A program made the position numbers and the translations under genes. Positions 13,201 to 24,000 of a DNA stretch of 64,000 nt are shown in pieces; the stretch's first letter is position 1; each line of letters starts with the position of its first letter. The stretch lies in NCBI GenBank assembly GCA_030867875.1, contig JAOWCC010000577.1, positions 146,188,344-146,252,343 on the forward strand, read 5' to 3'. The stretch comes from Actinernus sp. WN-2022. Lineage: Eukaryota > Cnidaria > Anthozoa > Actiniaria > Actinernidae. Below the pieces are notes generated by a model. That model ran no database searches and was not told where the DNA came from. It saw only the letters and a list, made by a program, of their open reading frames with translations.

Positions 13201-13533
13201 AATAGCAGCGTAGTGATGAAAACACTCATCCTATCACCAATGTTTGGTTCGACTATCACAGTAAGAGAAGTCTACCCAGGGTGTGTCTTTCTAGTTGCTA
13301 GAAAACATATTAATGAGTTGACTGTTACATACGAAGTTGCTAATTTGTGTGAAGATCGGGCTTTTCATGTCGTTATTGAAGGACAGGTTTACAATGTGTT
13401 AGTCACGCAACAATTTCCTATTTCATTAGTTGTTCCACCAAGAACGATACACTTTGTTGCATCAACAATAAAATATGTACAGAGGGATAGCTACTTGAAA
13501 ATTTACCCGTCAGCGAAAATATATGACGTTTGA
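4130..13533 (+). CDS. DUF229 family membrane-anchored alkaline-phosphatase-like protein (multi-exon)
   Basis: Exons chain by GT/AG sites and phase: 4130-4235, 5190-5957, 6288-6441, 6816-7393, 8405-8600, 8950-9707, optional 11086-11286, and 12902-13533 (stop TGA). Without the optional exon this gives 1063 residues from the first visible codon; an initiator could be the ATG at 4154 or lie further upstream. The first exon is a hydrophobic segment suited to a type II anchor or signal. The catalytic part has the superfamily's metal-site signatures: NIVLLDSISRP in the 6816 exon and LSDHGHT in the 8950 exon, plus a Cys-rich module before it (about 6820-6970). The DUF229 family belongs to the alkaline-phosphatase/sulfatase superfamily; the substrate is unknown. 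The gene is convergent with the collagen gene. Family call is strong; the ends are less certain. Confidence 0.8.
4728..4972. mobile_element. MITE-like inverted-repeat element in DUF229 intron
   Basis: The ends are imperfect reverse complements. Left AAGAGAGCATAAGTAAGAGA pairs with right-end CTCTCTTGCTTATTAGGCTC, and inner parts GATAATGTCTAATAAAAT / ATTTTATTAGACATTATC also match. No coding capacity. Confidence 0.6.
5190..5957 (+). CDS. DUF229 gene, Gln/Lys-rich low-complexity stem exon
   Basis: The acceptor is CTGCAG and the donor is TTAG|GTACGT. About 256 residues, strongly enriched in Lys, Gln and Ser. Two copies of a 150-bp (50-residue) unit start at 5651 and 5801, with shared words such as KSQQ, QQQPQSTISKKQ and SSDD.HSDISK. 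It probably forms an extended stalk between the membrane anchor and the catalytic domain; that role is inferred from position and composition only. Confidence 0.65.
6288..6441 (+). CDS. DUF229 gene, linker exon
   Basis: The acceptor is TTTCCAG and the donor is ACAG|GTTGGT. The exon starts in phase 1 and ends in phase 2, matching both neighbours. It encodes a segment with PDFLTDELL and DICPYLGLRKRP followed by KCQQH. It contributes the start of a Cys-containing module that continues in the 6816 exon. Confidence 0.6.
6650..6770 (+). repeat. Dispersed repeat, second copy at 24323-24425
   Basis: The sequence from GGTCAGTTTAAA to AGCTTTGGTGTGAATG recurs in the same orientation in the collagen gene near 24323-24425. 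The 24-kb copy may be one end of a longer element starting near 23686, whose end carries CATTCACACCAA. Confidence 0.5.
6816..7393 (+). CDS. DUF229 gene, Cys-rich module and nucleophile/metal-site exon
   Basis: The acceptor TTTTATAG gives the phase-2 join to the previous exon, and the donor is AAAG|GTTAGC. The first 50 or so residues carry Cys in SCQEA, PQCRG, DICKF, ELTCNN and VCRK, a pattern expected of disulphides in the secretory pathway. The end holds INIVLLDSISRPHFYRMM, where the Asp and the Ser region match the metal-binding and nucleophile site of alkaline-phosphatase-like enzymes. Confidence 0.7.
7394..8404. other. DUF229 intron
   Basis: The 1-kb intron contains no recognisable gene. 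A CA microsatellite lies at about 8222-8240. The region 7410-7720 repeats the motif CCAATCA and its complement. Confidence 0.4.
8405..8600 (+). CDS. DUF229 gene, internal catalytic-domain exon
   Basis: The exon lies between a TTTTCAG acceptor and an AGGAG|GTAAAA donor, and its phases match both neighbours. It encodes PLGISQLYGYFRRHGYQTLF and a segment ending in SFTRR; GYQTLFQED fits the alpha/beta core of the family. Confidence 0.7.
8950..9707 (+). CDS. DUF229 gene, main catalytic exon with LSDHGHT motif
   Basis: The acceptor is CTTTTTTTAG and the donor is AAAG|GTAAGG. The exon encodes the bulk of the DUF229 domain, including the conserved SYSHFNTGHTYSG region, the metal-binding LSDHGHT motif and a Cys-containing end (VRCKCENYDLSLP). 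Near its 3' end FALGQINNLIQQ leads to the alternative downstream exons. All key superfamily residues visible by eye are kept, so the enzyme is likely active. Confidence 0.75.
10200..10372. mobile_element. Small inverted-repeat element (17-bp arms)
   Basis: GACGTCATCAACAGAAC at 10200-10216 is a perfect reverse complement of 10356-10372. The arms enclose about 140 bp without coding capacity. A MITE is likely; the family is not named. Confidence 0.5.
10558..10710. repeat. Foldback element with 68-bp arms
   Basis: Arms at 10558-10625 and 10643-10710 are near-perfect reverse complements separated by 17 bases, both carrying CAGTTATTGGGCTGTGTCTG or its complement. Open frames on both strands here are mirror images of each other and are not genes. 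Confidence 0.75.
11086..11300 (+). CDS. DUF229 gene, cassette exon or alternative terminal exon
   Basis: After acceptor TTTGACAG the frame joins the 9707 donor in phase 1 and runs to a TAA at 11298-11300, which would end the protein at VPPGYKL. Alternatively a donor (CCAG|GTTACA) after 11286 leaves a 201-nt exon with phase 1 at both ends, which joins in frame to the 12902 exon. Either use is compatible with the sequence; transcript data would decide. Confidence 0.5.
11420..12256 (+). mobile_element. LINE (CR1/L2-like) 3' fragment, degenerate
   Basis: The frame from about 11427, interrupted by an in-frame stop, and the open part 11565-11978 encode the C-terminal end of a non-LTR reverse transcriptase: LQRLQNRAARIILRRD, then ILHWANLETNRK and HTYNTRRKSDL. 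The coding end is followed by a partial tandem duplication (period 82 bp, about 11907-12060). A 3' UTR then ends in AATAAAGGTCATC plus a short TCTA-type tail near 12240-12256. It is 5'-truncated and dead. Confidence 0.8.
12902..13533 (+). CDS. DUF229 gene, C-terminal domain exon
   Basis: The acceptor is GCGCTTTAG. The exon starts in phase 1 and joins in frame to either 9707 or 11286. About 210 residues, with Cys in GRCMRFVGK, FKSCVDS, KLCACAKGK, PGCVFLV and NLCED, then a TGA at 13531. It looks like an extracellular beta-rich domain, but I do not recognise a named fold. The open frame and phase agreement support a real exon. Confidence 0.65.
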
Positions 13534-13599
13534 ATGGAGCTAGCGACATACATACATAAATCGACATAAACTCACAATGTTGATAGTTAGAATTAAAAA

Positions 13600-14995
13600 C
13601 AAAGCTACATCTATGGATTTTACGACGATCGGATAATGGCCGCCAGTTTAAGGATTGTAATGCTGCTGAACTAGATGACCTATTAGGTAGGTTTAAGATT
13701 AATTTAGCAGCCTTATTTCATGTGCAACAATTGGAGAATATTCATTAATGTCTCTGTCCCCCCATACTAAATCCCCATAGTCGAATAAAGCCAAGATCAA
13801 AGTGTTAACAACAGTTTCCCTAGTAGATCGAGGAAGTAGATGTTTAATTCGGCGAAGAAGACCAAGTCTCTGTGTCACTTTCTTTTGGATCGATTCCACC
13901 TGGTCAGCCCATGAGAGAGATTCACTAATTATCGCACCAAGATACTTGTAGGACGTTACACGTTCAAGTTCAACCTCCTCGATCCCGAGTGTGAGCTCGG
14001 CAAAAGATTTGAGGCGTTTGGTTCCTCCAACTAACATAAATTTAGATTTAGACACATTAAGGGTAAGCCATACCTTAATACGGGAAACGTCATCATTCAG
14101 CTTGTCCTCTAGTTCGGATGCTATAGAGGTTTTGCACCACCACGTGATGGCAGCCATGTTGGTGGCCAGAACAATAGAATGTTATTCCTTTGAGATTTAA
14201 TTTTTCACATGATTGAACAAATCTCATTGTTCTGGCCACCAACATGGCTGCCATCACGTGGTGGTGCAAAACCTCTATTGGAGCTGTACAGTAAATAACG
14301 GTATCATCTGCGAATAATGATGCTTGGGTGTGGTTTAAGCATTCGTGTAGACCGTTTATATAAACAAGGAACAAAAGGGAACCGAGTACTGATCTCTCAG
14401 GTACCCCAGTTGTTAGTGTACGTGGTAAAGACGATGACCCACCAATAACTGTACGTTGCATTCGATGGGTAAGGTATGATCTGAACCAGGATAAGCAATT
14501 TGGATCGACACCAACAGCGGTTAGTTTCTTGAGTGGAACCGCATGATTGACCGTATCAAACGCTTTCGGCTTCAAGTTGAGGTAAATAACACCAGAAACT
14601 TGACCGCGGTCCATATTGGTCAAACATTGTCACAGAACTGTAATAGAGCATGAGATTTTGACATCTTTCGTCGAAACCCATATTGACGCATATAAAGATT
14701 CTCACTTTGTAAATAGTCATATAACTGGGTGTGAACGGCACGCTCAAGAATCTTGCTCGTAGTAGGGAGAATGGAAATAGGTCTATAATTATCACATTCA
14801 CTAATGTCACCGCTCTTAAAAAGAGCTACAACTTTGACTTTCAGTTATTCGGAAAAGTATGCTGATCAATAGACAGGTTAATCAAGTTCTGCATTACTGG
14901 GGGTATGATGAGGGCCGAGTCCTTCAGTAGCCTGGCACTAATGTTGTCAAGCCCAACCGCCTTATTGGTTCTAAGGTTCGAAGAGTAACTGCACG
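13600..14995 (-). mobile_element. LINE reverse-transcriptase fragment, frameshifted, interrupted by a foldback
   Basis: Reading leftward, three frames carry reverse-transcriptase signatures: NYRPISILPTTSKILERAVH near 14800-14730, FDTVNHA and GVPERSVLGSLLFLVYIN near 14560-14380, and the catalytic FADDT near 14300. They continue after a foldback insertion (14125-14276) with SKSKFMLVGGTKRLKSF and YKYLGAIIS. Several frame changes show a decayed copy. CR1/L2-like class is likely. Confidence 0.8.
14125..14276. mobile_element. Foldback/MITE inserted in the LINE
   Basis: Arms at 14125-14175 and 14226-14276 are 51-bp reverse complements with no mismatch by eye, separated by 50 bases. The core GCCATGTTGGTGG resembles the small palindromic family at 20440, 34885 and 62776. 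Its insertion interrupts the reverse-transcriptase frame just after the FADDT motif. Confidence 0.75.
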
Positions 14996-15130
14996 TATTG
15001 CATTGTGGGTTAGGGTTCCGGGTTAGGTTAGGATTCTGGGTTAGGGTTCTTTATATTTCAGGGTATTGTTTTGCTGTAGTTCATTGTTTTGAGTTTTTGT
15101 CTTATTTGTTTTACGTCATCTGTGTTCCCG

Positions 15131-16130
15131 TACAAGATTCAAGATTCAAGATTCATTTATTTGCACATAATTATAGCCGTCGGTCCTTATCTTACATTAA
15201 CATATAAATATACATATATAAAGAAATAAGTGGGGAAGAAAGAATAGGTATGTTGAGAAAAAAATATGCGTAGTGGCCAAAGTAGCAATAGCTTTCGAGT
15301 TGGCCACTACATTGATAAAACTAAATGAGGAGAGAAATAGACATAGCTAATAAATAATAATAAAGAATAGTATGAAGTGACATTTTATATAAATACATGT
15401 AGTTATGTATAGATTTTGAAGGACATTACATTATTGTTTAATCTTATCTTAGAAAAAAAAAGAGAATAAAAATGTCAATATAAGTAGCTGATTTGTATAT
15501 ATTTGTCTTGCATATATAAGGCACACATTTTAATATTATGACTGTTTATCTAGTAAAAACTGTATGTACTGCTTCTTGAAGCTGGTTTTGGGCAAGGTTT
15601 TAATAGTAAGGGGTATTGATTCCCAGATTCTTGATGAAATTACTTTGAATCGTGATAAACCATAGTTAGTTCTGGAGGCTGGCCTGTACAAATTTTGGTT
15701 TGCTGCATATCTGGTGTTGTAGTTATGGATATCTTTAGTAGAAGTAATTAGCTCAAGGAAGGCAGGTGGGATATTTTGTTTATCATATTGTATTTTATGT
15801 ATAAGGGAGGAAATTTTAAGGTTAAAGATATTTCCCAGATTTAAAATTTCTAACATTTTGTAATATGGGGTGGCGTTTTCAAATTTGTTGGCAAAGAACA
15901 TTTGACGAATACATTTATTTTGCTTAGTCTTAATTCTTTTTAGTCTAGTTTGGGTTGCAGTGCCCCAACTCATAAGTCCATAGTTCAAATAGGGGTAAAT
16001 AAATGTGTCGTATAATTGTTTCAATATATTGAAGGGTACATCGTATCTTAACTTTGATATAATTCCCACATTCTTTGCTATTTTACTGCTTATATGTTTA
16101 ACTTGAGCCCATACACTTTCGTACACGACG
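15131..16130 (-). mobile_element. LINE 3' fragment with reverse-transcriptase C-terminus and 3' UTR
   Basis: The frame 16126 to 15536 (196 codons) encodes a reverse-transcriptase C-terminus: FIYPYLNYGLMSWG, then IHNYNTRYAANQNLYRP and SRIWESIP. A 400-bp 3' UTR follows and ends in a tandem CAAGATT tail at about 15138-15153. The element is 5'-truncated. The 3' UTR carries a stable hairpin at 15270-15310, also found in the copy at 62142-62703. Confidence 0.8.
15270..15310 (-). other. Conserved 3' UTR hairpin of a LINE family
   Basis: GTAGTGGCCAA pairs with TTGGCCACTAC across a 19-nt loop. The corresponding hairpin at 62259-62299 has GCGGTGGCCAA / TTAGCCACCGC. The second and third base pairs change on both sides, so pairing is kept. 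It probably forms an RNA element recognised by the LINE reverse transcriptase, which is an inference. Confidence 0.6.
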
Positions 16131-17825
16131 TAGGAGCCGATTTGCGTTGGCGTTGAAGTAATTTGAACTCCTGATAGGATGCAAGCAAATATCTAAGAAC
16201 CCCAGAAGATTTTTAGCGGCAACCATTTACGTAAAATCCAACGGCTTTTAGTGTTTAGATAACCCTCGATTTTCAATGCCCAAATAAATCACCCCTCCAA
16301 AAAGGCTTTGTTTGACTTCAGGTGATATTGCATTGTTCAGATAGCCAATCAGAATACACAAAAATCGGATTATTCCGGAGCGCATACTTTCGTCGAGCAT
16401 GCGCAGTAAGAAACAAATGGGTCTGGGTATGAGATTCCTTACGCCTGGTTGCAACAGTGCGCGCGCAGGTGCAGCACTTTTTCAGGCACGACGCGCGCGA
16501 AGGAAAACGGAAGTCAGACATTTTTTGCTCATCTGGTGCTCCGCTCACGCGGGCCGAAAGGGCACCGCTAAAACGCAGCCGGTTATTCATGTCATACATA
16601 TCCAATAGGCATTGGTTTTAATGAATTATCCCTATTCTGAGACGAAACATGCTTAAATTAAACTCTCACAGCAGCTCTAGTCAGTTTATTAATTAATGGA
16701 CATCTGTTTGGTGCTGTTGTTATTTTTGGAGGGTGGGGGAATCTCAGTAATCTGTGCGGAATAGGTTATGTTTGGATTTTTGTAGTACCTCTTTGATGTT
16801 TTCTTTATTTCGAGCGAAGAAGTCGCGAGAGGTCGATTTGTTTCACTTGTGAGGATTCGAATCTAATTAAATATTCTGGCGCGAAACTAACCGAAGCGGA
16901 AAAAAAGGACTTTGAGAAAGTCGATACAATACAGAGCCTTTAGAGTTTCTTGATCTCGTTTTTGAGGAGTTTTTGTGTTTGTATTGATATTGTCCTACAT
17001 TGATGGATTCCTTTCTTGAAACAAACAACATATAGAAGAGATGTTATATATAAGACTGTTTTATTGGGCAATAATTGTACGCGAATGAATGCAAGCGTGT
17101 ATTGAATATTGAAATATAGCACGTTGCTATAGGCATTTCTTATGAACGAAACCTTTGATAAAACATTCAAGATAACATGTAATGTTAAAAGCTCATATAT
17201 AGATATATATATGAAAGTGACCAGTCGCAAGGTGAACCGGTGCGGATAAAAGACATGTATATAGCTATAATGACACTAAAACTCTACTTATCACAAAATC
17301 AAGTTTGCACGTTCTTAAATTTAGAACTTAGTGATTGTAAAAAAAAACACGTTAATATAAATACAATTTTAAAACGTCCTAGTGCATTAGGGCTGATTTC
17401 ATATGAGTGGGAAACAATACGGCAGGTTGTAGCTGTACCGTAACTGTGCCGCAACTAGCTCTGTAATTTGATTGGATTACGTGGATAAAAACAATGGGGA
17501 ATCCATTTCAATGTCACGGTATGCTGCACGGTGACCGTGCTGTAAGTCATTGCCGTAACCTGCCCACTCATACGAAATCCGCTCCATGTAATGGTACTGT
17601 ACTGTAGCAGCTACAAGTTAACAGTAACCGATTTAATTCGCTGCATGTAGAAGGTGGCAATAAAGATATATCCAATTCTGCAACGTATATTTGTTCATTT
17701 GTTTGTTTTCTTGGAAATCTCTTGAATTCTCAGCTATGTTCCGTTAATAATCCATTTCCATTTCCTCAACGGTAAGCAAGACATATACCATTTTGCTCAC
17801 TTGCAACTAAGGTGTTCCTCAAGTA
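16131..17825. other. Intergenic region downstream of both convergent genes
   Basis: I see no supported gene between the LINE copy and the collagen stop codon. At 17393-17582 a small element is bounded by imperfect inverted repeats (GATTTCATATGAGTGGG and CCCACTCATACGAAATC). The rest is AT-rich without recognised features. Confidence 0.45.
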
Positions 17826-18036
17826 TCATTTCTTGTACCTTTGGTAGCTTATCTGGATACAAAGAATAGCAAATCTGTTATCGCAAGTGAATGCTTCCTC
17901 AGCAAACACGGCGGTACTTCCATCCAACGCGGCAGCCGTACTCATGTCCCTAGATTCGCGACTCTGCCACGACCGACAGTTATCTGGAGATTTGCTACCA
18001 TCACCTTGTGAGCCGTGCCAGTAGTACATGGTTGGC
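17826..18036 (-). CDS. Collagen gene, endostatin exon 3 and stop codon
   Basis: The acceptor is AACTAG. The frame encodes [10 protein letters not shown], then [19 protein letters not shown] and a Lys end, followed by TGA. This matches the endostatin C-terminus (VWHGSDPNG, YCETW, HHAYIVLCIE). The three Cys here, with the one in exon 1, give the four that form the domain's two disulphides. The preceding intron is 5.5 kb. Confidence 0.9.
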
Positions 18037-21000
18037 CTAGTTACAAATAAATACAAATAACGATATAGCGTTAACATAGACACATTGCATAAATGGCGTC
18101 GGTTTAATAACCATTGTTTAGGAATCTTTAGTCTCACTTTCATGTGAAAACGCTCTTGTCTGGCAACGTGAACGGGTCGGATGAAACTTCTCGAAACGAG
18201 CGACAGTATTGGCCTACCCAACAATATAAAACACCCTAACTTTTAGAAAGTGCAGTACAAAAACAAGAGAAGTATAGTATTATGGGTGCAATCAGAATAC
18301 AGGTCTCGGGAGGTTCTGTGCTACTCAACGTGAACACGAGGCTAAAGTCTCCAGGACAATACCTATTGAAATTGGACGCCATTTATGCAATGCGTCTATG
18401 GATTCCTGAATAGACCTACGTGACAGTTCAGCCTTTACCAGGGTCTTCTCTCGGAGTAGCCGCCATCTTGGATCTGGACGAGAAGACCCTGGTCACGAGG
18501 TTGATTGTTAGTGCTTACTCAGTCTCGGTTAAATACGTTTGAGACCGAGGCCGAGGTTCATTCCAAGATGGCCACCGCGTGGGAAAGGTCTATAGACCTT
18601 TTTCGCTTGGCTCAATGTTGTCCCATTTCAGATCACGTGACCATCCCCTTGTGTATTGCTTCTTTTATTTCTGGTTAACGCACGAGGAGATACATTGATA
18701 TGGAAATACTTCGCACAAAGAATATTATTACTCGGGCTGCCTGTGGCAGCACCGAGTCTTAAAATGCAAGTCGTTTTTTTTTTTGTTGGGTGTCGCAAAA
18801 TTTCTGCGCATGCGTTAAAGGTCAAATTCACACCAATCAGATTGCACTGTGCTGGTCACGCAACAATCGCCAGGTTAACTTATTTACATAATTTAATACA
18901 GTAAAGCAAGATGGCGGAAGACCCGCGAGGAACTTTCTCTCTAGTTTGGAGTCTCATCTCTCAAATGTAAGCCAGTTTAATGTTTTATTTAACTTCACTC
19001 GTGCGAAAGCCTTCCAACAGGCTTAGGATATTTCAACTGGCGCTATTGACGGAGCCGAAGGACCGTACGACGACCTGAAGCCAGTGAACTGGGGCCAGGA
19101 TCCGGAAAGCTAAAATTCGAAGAAATAGATATTGGAATCTATAAGCCATCGGCTCGCTGTGCTGCATTTAAAACATCCGAGGAAAACATATTATTTTGGG
19201 TGAAGGCACTTCAAGACCAATATTACGAGTCTCTTAAAAACTGTCAGAGATTTAAATTTACCGTAAGTTGGATCAGAGAGTATTGAGATCAAGTTATTTC
19301 GTTCCAGCGAGGATATTGACCTAGCGGAAACGGTACAAGCTGTCGAAGGATTTTACTTATAATCATCCACGTCTACTTAACAACAAGAATAGTTATGTGC
19401 CAAGGCATGGGCAAAGATTGAGTTTCCCAGATTACAGATGAAAGTAGAGAACTTAATGAATGAAGAAACAGAGGTCACGCGCGACATGCTTGAGAACATG
19501 AACATGTTCAACACTTTATATTATACTAAGAAAACAAAACAAATTACAGAGCCTGCAAGTTCACAAGTCAATGAAAAACCCCAAGTGCCTGTAGTTTTGG
19601 ATCAACATATCCTTGAACCTCCAAAAGCAACATACACATGAGTCAAATTCAAACCGGAAGAGACGGAATTCTTTAGATTATTCACGAGGATAAATTTGTT
19701 AGCCCGCAATATAAAGGACCAAGGTCTCCAATGTTCCGAAACTACCCAACCTACTGAAGCTTATCAGTTTGTTCAAGAGCCATCTTTCGTACATGACAAC
19801 CCGATCCCTATTCATCAGAATACATTTTCTATGCTAAATGACGAGAGTTTACAATCACCTGACCGACAACTCACTACTAAAGAAAGGGACCATGAAGTAC
19901 GGTAGTACGGTTAATTCTCGGGTTCAAAACAATGAATATATGCCTGCTCAAATGCAGTGTGTTAAACGAATAAGTAGTGTTTAAATTAAAAGGTCAACAT
20001 ACGAGAAAAAACAAAACTATTAAATTACATATATACTAGAGGAGCAGAGAATGAAAGTCACCGCGCTACCGGCCACTAAAGACTGCTAAATTCAGCTAAT
20101 AATTCTTCCCTTTGGTTATTACTAAGAGGATTTCAAATGAAAGTGTTTACATCTTCAATCTCATGTGGCCCGAGTGAAAGCCCAGATGGGCTCTTGTTCC
20201 CGAAAGATTGGAAATGGGACAACACTGAGCCAAGCGGAAAAGGTCTCTTGTTAGATTATATAGTTTCACGATTTTCGCGTTTAGTGATCAAACCGTAATC
20301 ACCTTGACTATTTTATATTAGATAAAGAGCTTTTATTAAAACTTAGTACTGAAAATCCCTTGTGAGTTTCTAATAAATATGTCGGTATGTAACAACTAGC
20401 GGATATTACACGGAACTTGTAATATCCGCTAGGCTTTCACTTGACGTCATAGCCGCCATGTTGGTGCCCTTAAACAATAGATTCCTCGTTAGCTTCTTTT
20501 GTTGGGGCACCAACATGGTCAAACATTTTGGCGAAAAAAAGAATGGTCATGGTTTCACTGTTTCGTGGTTTATTTTGCCATAAGCATTCCGTTTCGGGAT
20601 ATATGATGTATGTTTCCCCTAACTATATAATATTACATGATTTGACCCGAGCTGGCCATGGCAGCTTTAGAACTCACGCCTCATCCGATTTCACCATTGT
20701 GATTTGTTCTGGCGCAATCTGACTTTTACGTCATTCTTTGAGTCCACTAGACAAGACATCTCTCGAAAATCAGAATAATAGATTGATCTGCGGCTATAGT
20801 AGGGCCTGTCATAAGACAGGTTGAGTACGATTTTAGGCCCCTACTCTTTCCTATTCTCACCACAGGTAACCCGTATCATGGTATGAGGCTTAAATACAAT
20901 AGTCTAACATATTAGATGTAATAAGAGCCTTCTATGAGGCTATGCTCAGGCCTGTGATAAGACAGGTTGTTCTCACCACAGGTAACCCGTATCTTGGTAT

Positions 21001-24000
21001 GAGGCTTAAATAGAATAGTCTAACATATTAGATGTAATAAGAGCCTTCTATGAGGCTATGCTCAGGCCTGTGATAAGACAGGTTGAGTTCAGTTTAGACC
21101 CCTACTCTTCCCTATTCTCAGCACGGGTAACCCGTATCATGGTATGAGGCTTAAATACAATAGTCTAACATATTAGATGTAATAAGAGCCTTCTATGAGG
21201 CTATGCTCAGGCCTGTGATAAGACAGGTTGTTCTCACCACAGGTAACCCGTATCTTGGTATGAGGCTTAAATAGAATAGTCTAACATATTAGATGTAATA
21301 AGAGCCTTCTATGAGGCTATGCTCAGGCCTGTGATAAGACAGGTTGAGTTCAGTTTAGACCCCTACTCTTCCCTATTCTCAGCACGGGTAACCCGTATCA
21401 TGGTATGAGGCTTAAATACAATAGTCTAACATATTAGATGTAATAAGAGCCTTCTATGAGGCTATGCTCAGGCCTGTGATAAGACAGGTTCAGTTCAGTT
21501 TAGACCCGTACTCTTCCCTATTCTCACCACAGGTAACCCGTATCTTGGTATGAGGCTTAAATACAATAGTCTAACATATTAGAAGTAATAAGAGCCTTCT
21601 ATGAGGCTATGCTCAGGCCTGTGATAAGACAGGTGAGTTCAGTTTAGACCCCTACTCTTCCCTATTCTCAGCACGGGTAACTCGTATCATGGTATGAGGC
21701 TTAAATACAATAGTCTAACATATTAGATGTAATAAGAGCCTTCTATGAGGCTATGCTCAGGCCTGTGATAAGACAGGTTCAGTTCAGTTTAGACCCGTAC
21801 TCTTCCCTATTCTCACCACAGGTAACCCGTATCTTGGTATGAGGCTTAAATACAATAGTCTAACATATTAGAAGTAATAAGAGCCTTCTATGAGGCTATG
21901 CTCAGGCCTGTGATAAGACAGGTGAGTTCAGTTTAGACCCCTACTCTTCCCTATTCTCAGCACGGGTAACTCGTATCATGGTATGAGGCTTAAATACAAT
22001 AGTCTAACATATTAGATGTAATAAGAGCCTTCTATGAGGCTATGCTCAGGCCTGTGATAAGACAGGTTCAGTTCAGTTTAGACCAGTACTCTTCCCTATT
22101 CTCAACACAGGTAACCCGTATCTTGGTATGAGGCTTAAATACAATAGTCTAACATATTAGATGTAATAAGAGCCTTCTATGAGGCTATGCTCAGGCCTGT
22201 GATAAGACAGGTTGAGTTCAGTTTAGACCCCTACTCTTCCCTATTCTCAGCACGGGTAACCCGTATCATGGTATGAGGCTTAAATACAATAGTCTAACAT
22301 ATTAGATGTAATAAGAGCCTCCTATGAGGCTATGCTCGGGCATGTGATAAGACAGGTTCAGTTCAGTTTAGACCCCTGCTCTTCAGTTCCTCTTCTCATC
22401 ACAGGTAACCCGATTTCGCATCTTTTTTTCTTTTATACCTTCAAACTTCATACACTTGTTAAAATGTGCACAATCGTTACAGGAAATTTGAGCTTGTTTT
22501 TGGTAAATATTCACTAGATGCTAGAGCTCTAAACATTAGACATGTCCACACGTTTCTTTATCAATGAGCCATTTGCAGGAATGGGATCACGTGGGTGTAC
22601 TGGGTGGCAACAGGAAAAAAACATATATTTAAAGACACTTTTACGAGATCGGTAGTGTTATTAGCAAAACCTATTTGTAAATGCTATTTTCCACCTCCAA
22701 TCGATTGTCGATGTATCTAAAACAGCGTTTTTAAAGATAGCTTGCCATCCAGCATCCATGGCAACGCCTTTCCCATGGGGATCACGAGCTCAATTCATTC
22801 GTTAATTAAGTATTATATCAGCACGTGACTGTATTATATCAGCACGTGACTGCATTATATCAGCACGTGACAGTATTATACCAACGCGACTATTATATCA
22901 GCTCGTGACTATTTCTTGCAAAAGGCCTATCCAACACTTTTGAACCTTTCAAAATGTCGGAAAGGTCACGTGACACAATCATCAACCTGCCTCGTATAAA
23001 AGAAAAAAAGATTCGAAACCGGGTTCTTGATATTACTTGTAATATCTCATAATACTGAAAAGTTGATGCTCTTGTGTTGAATACTCACCAACTGCGAGAG
23101 TCCAAAACTCTTCAAAATCTCGTTATTATCATTATCTTCATTATCTATCCGACCCAAGGTCTTAGTGGTACACCTATTGATCGCCGGCTTTCTTTGGTAA
23201 AAGCGAGAAAATACGCGGAAATACGTACTCTAACAGTGAGTGAGTAAGTGACAAAAGTCCCTCCATCCCAATAACTCGTTTCTGCGCATGCGCGCTTCCA
23301 CGAGCTAAAACTTACGGTACGGACCGAGCAAAGGGGTTTAATACGATATTATTAAGGCTCAAAACCATACAAAGCCAGCTTTACTTGAAACTTTGCGATC
23401 CTGACGGGAAGTTATGAACTGACCAATCATAGCTCTCGAAATTCCTTTACCATATAATAACAATAACGATAATAATAATAAGTATTTACTAATATCACTA
23501 ATATCACTAAAGAGTGAACACTAGTCTTACCACTTCGAGTCCTTCAAAACGTTCCGGCCGTCAAAGGTGTATATCGGCACTTCTGGATTAAAGCCATAGT
23601 TTTTGCTAAACATATCCCGCCAACTTTTAAACAACTGGTCACCCTATAAATAAAATAATATGTTGATAATAGTCAAGACTAATATCCCATTCACACCAAC
23701 TAAACCTGTTTAATTAAACTGAGTTTATCTCGGATTAAAGGTAACTACGCCGAAATTCGACCATTTCGTTTGGCACTTCAGTTTTGTCTTTCAAAAGGAC
23801 GAACAGCGGTGGAAATACCCAAATCAGTGAAAAATATTACCAAAGAACCAAATTAAACTGAATTTTGCGGAGAGTTTATCGTAAAAATCACGTCCGCCAT
23901 TACTGAAGTGTGTTCCAAATAGTTCGCGATTTTTGTCCAGCGGTTTGCTGTCGTGACGTCATTTTTTCAACACGGCATATTTCTCTTCAAAATGTCGTTC

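Noticed and set aside
14998..15060. Telomere-like TTAGGG runs
   Set aside because: Only a few GGTTAGGGTT-type words occur; too short and irregular for an interstitial telomere.
16248..16608. Overlapping frames on both strands near 16.4 kb
   Set aside because: GC-rich stretch open by chance in several frames; no protein family or splice context.
20800..22420. CRISPR-like array
   Set aside because: Units are 116-145 bp satellite copies with no repeat/spacer pattern, in an animal genome.
20800..22420. Hammerhead ribozyme satellite
   Set aside because: The units have hairpins but I could not find the CTGATGA and GAAA core needed.
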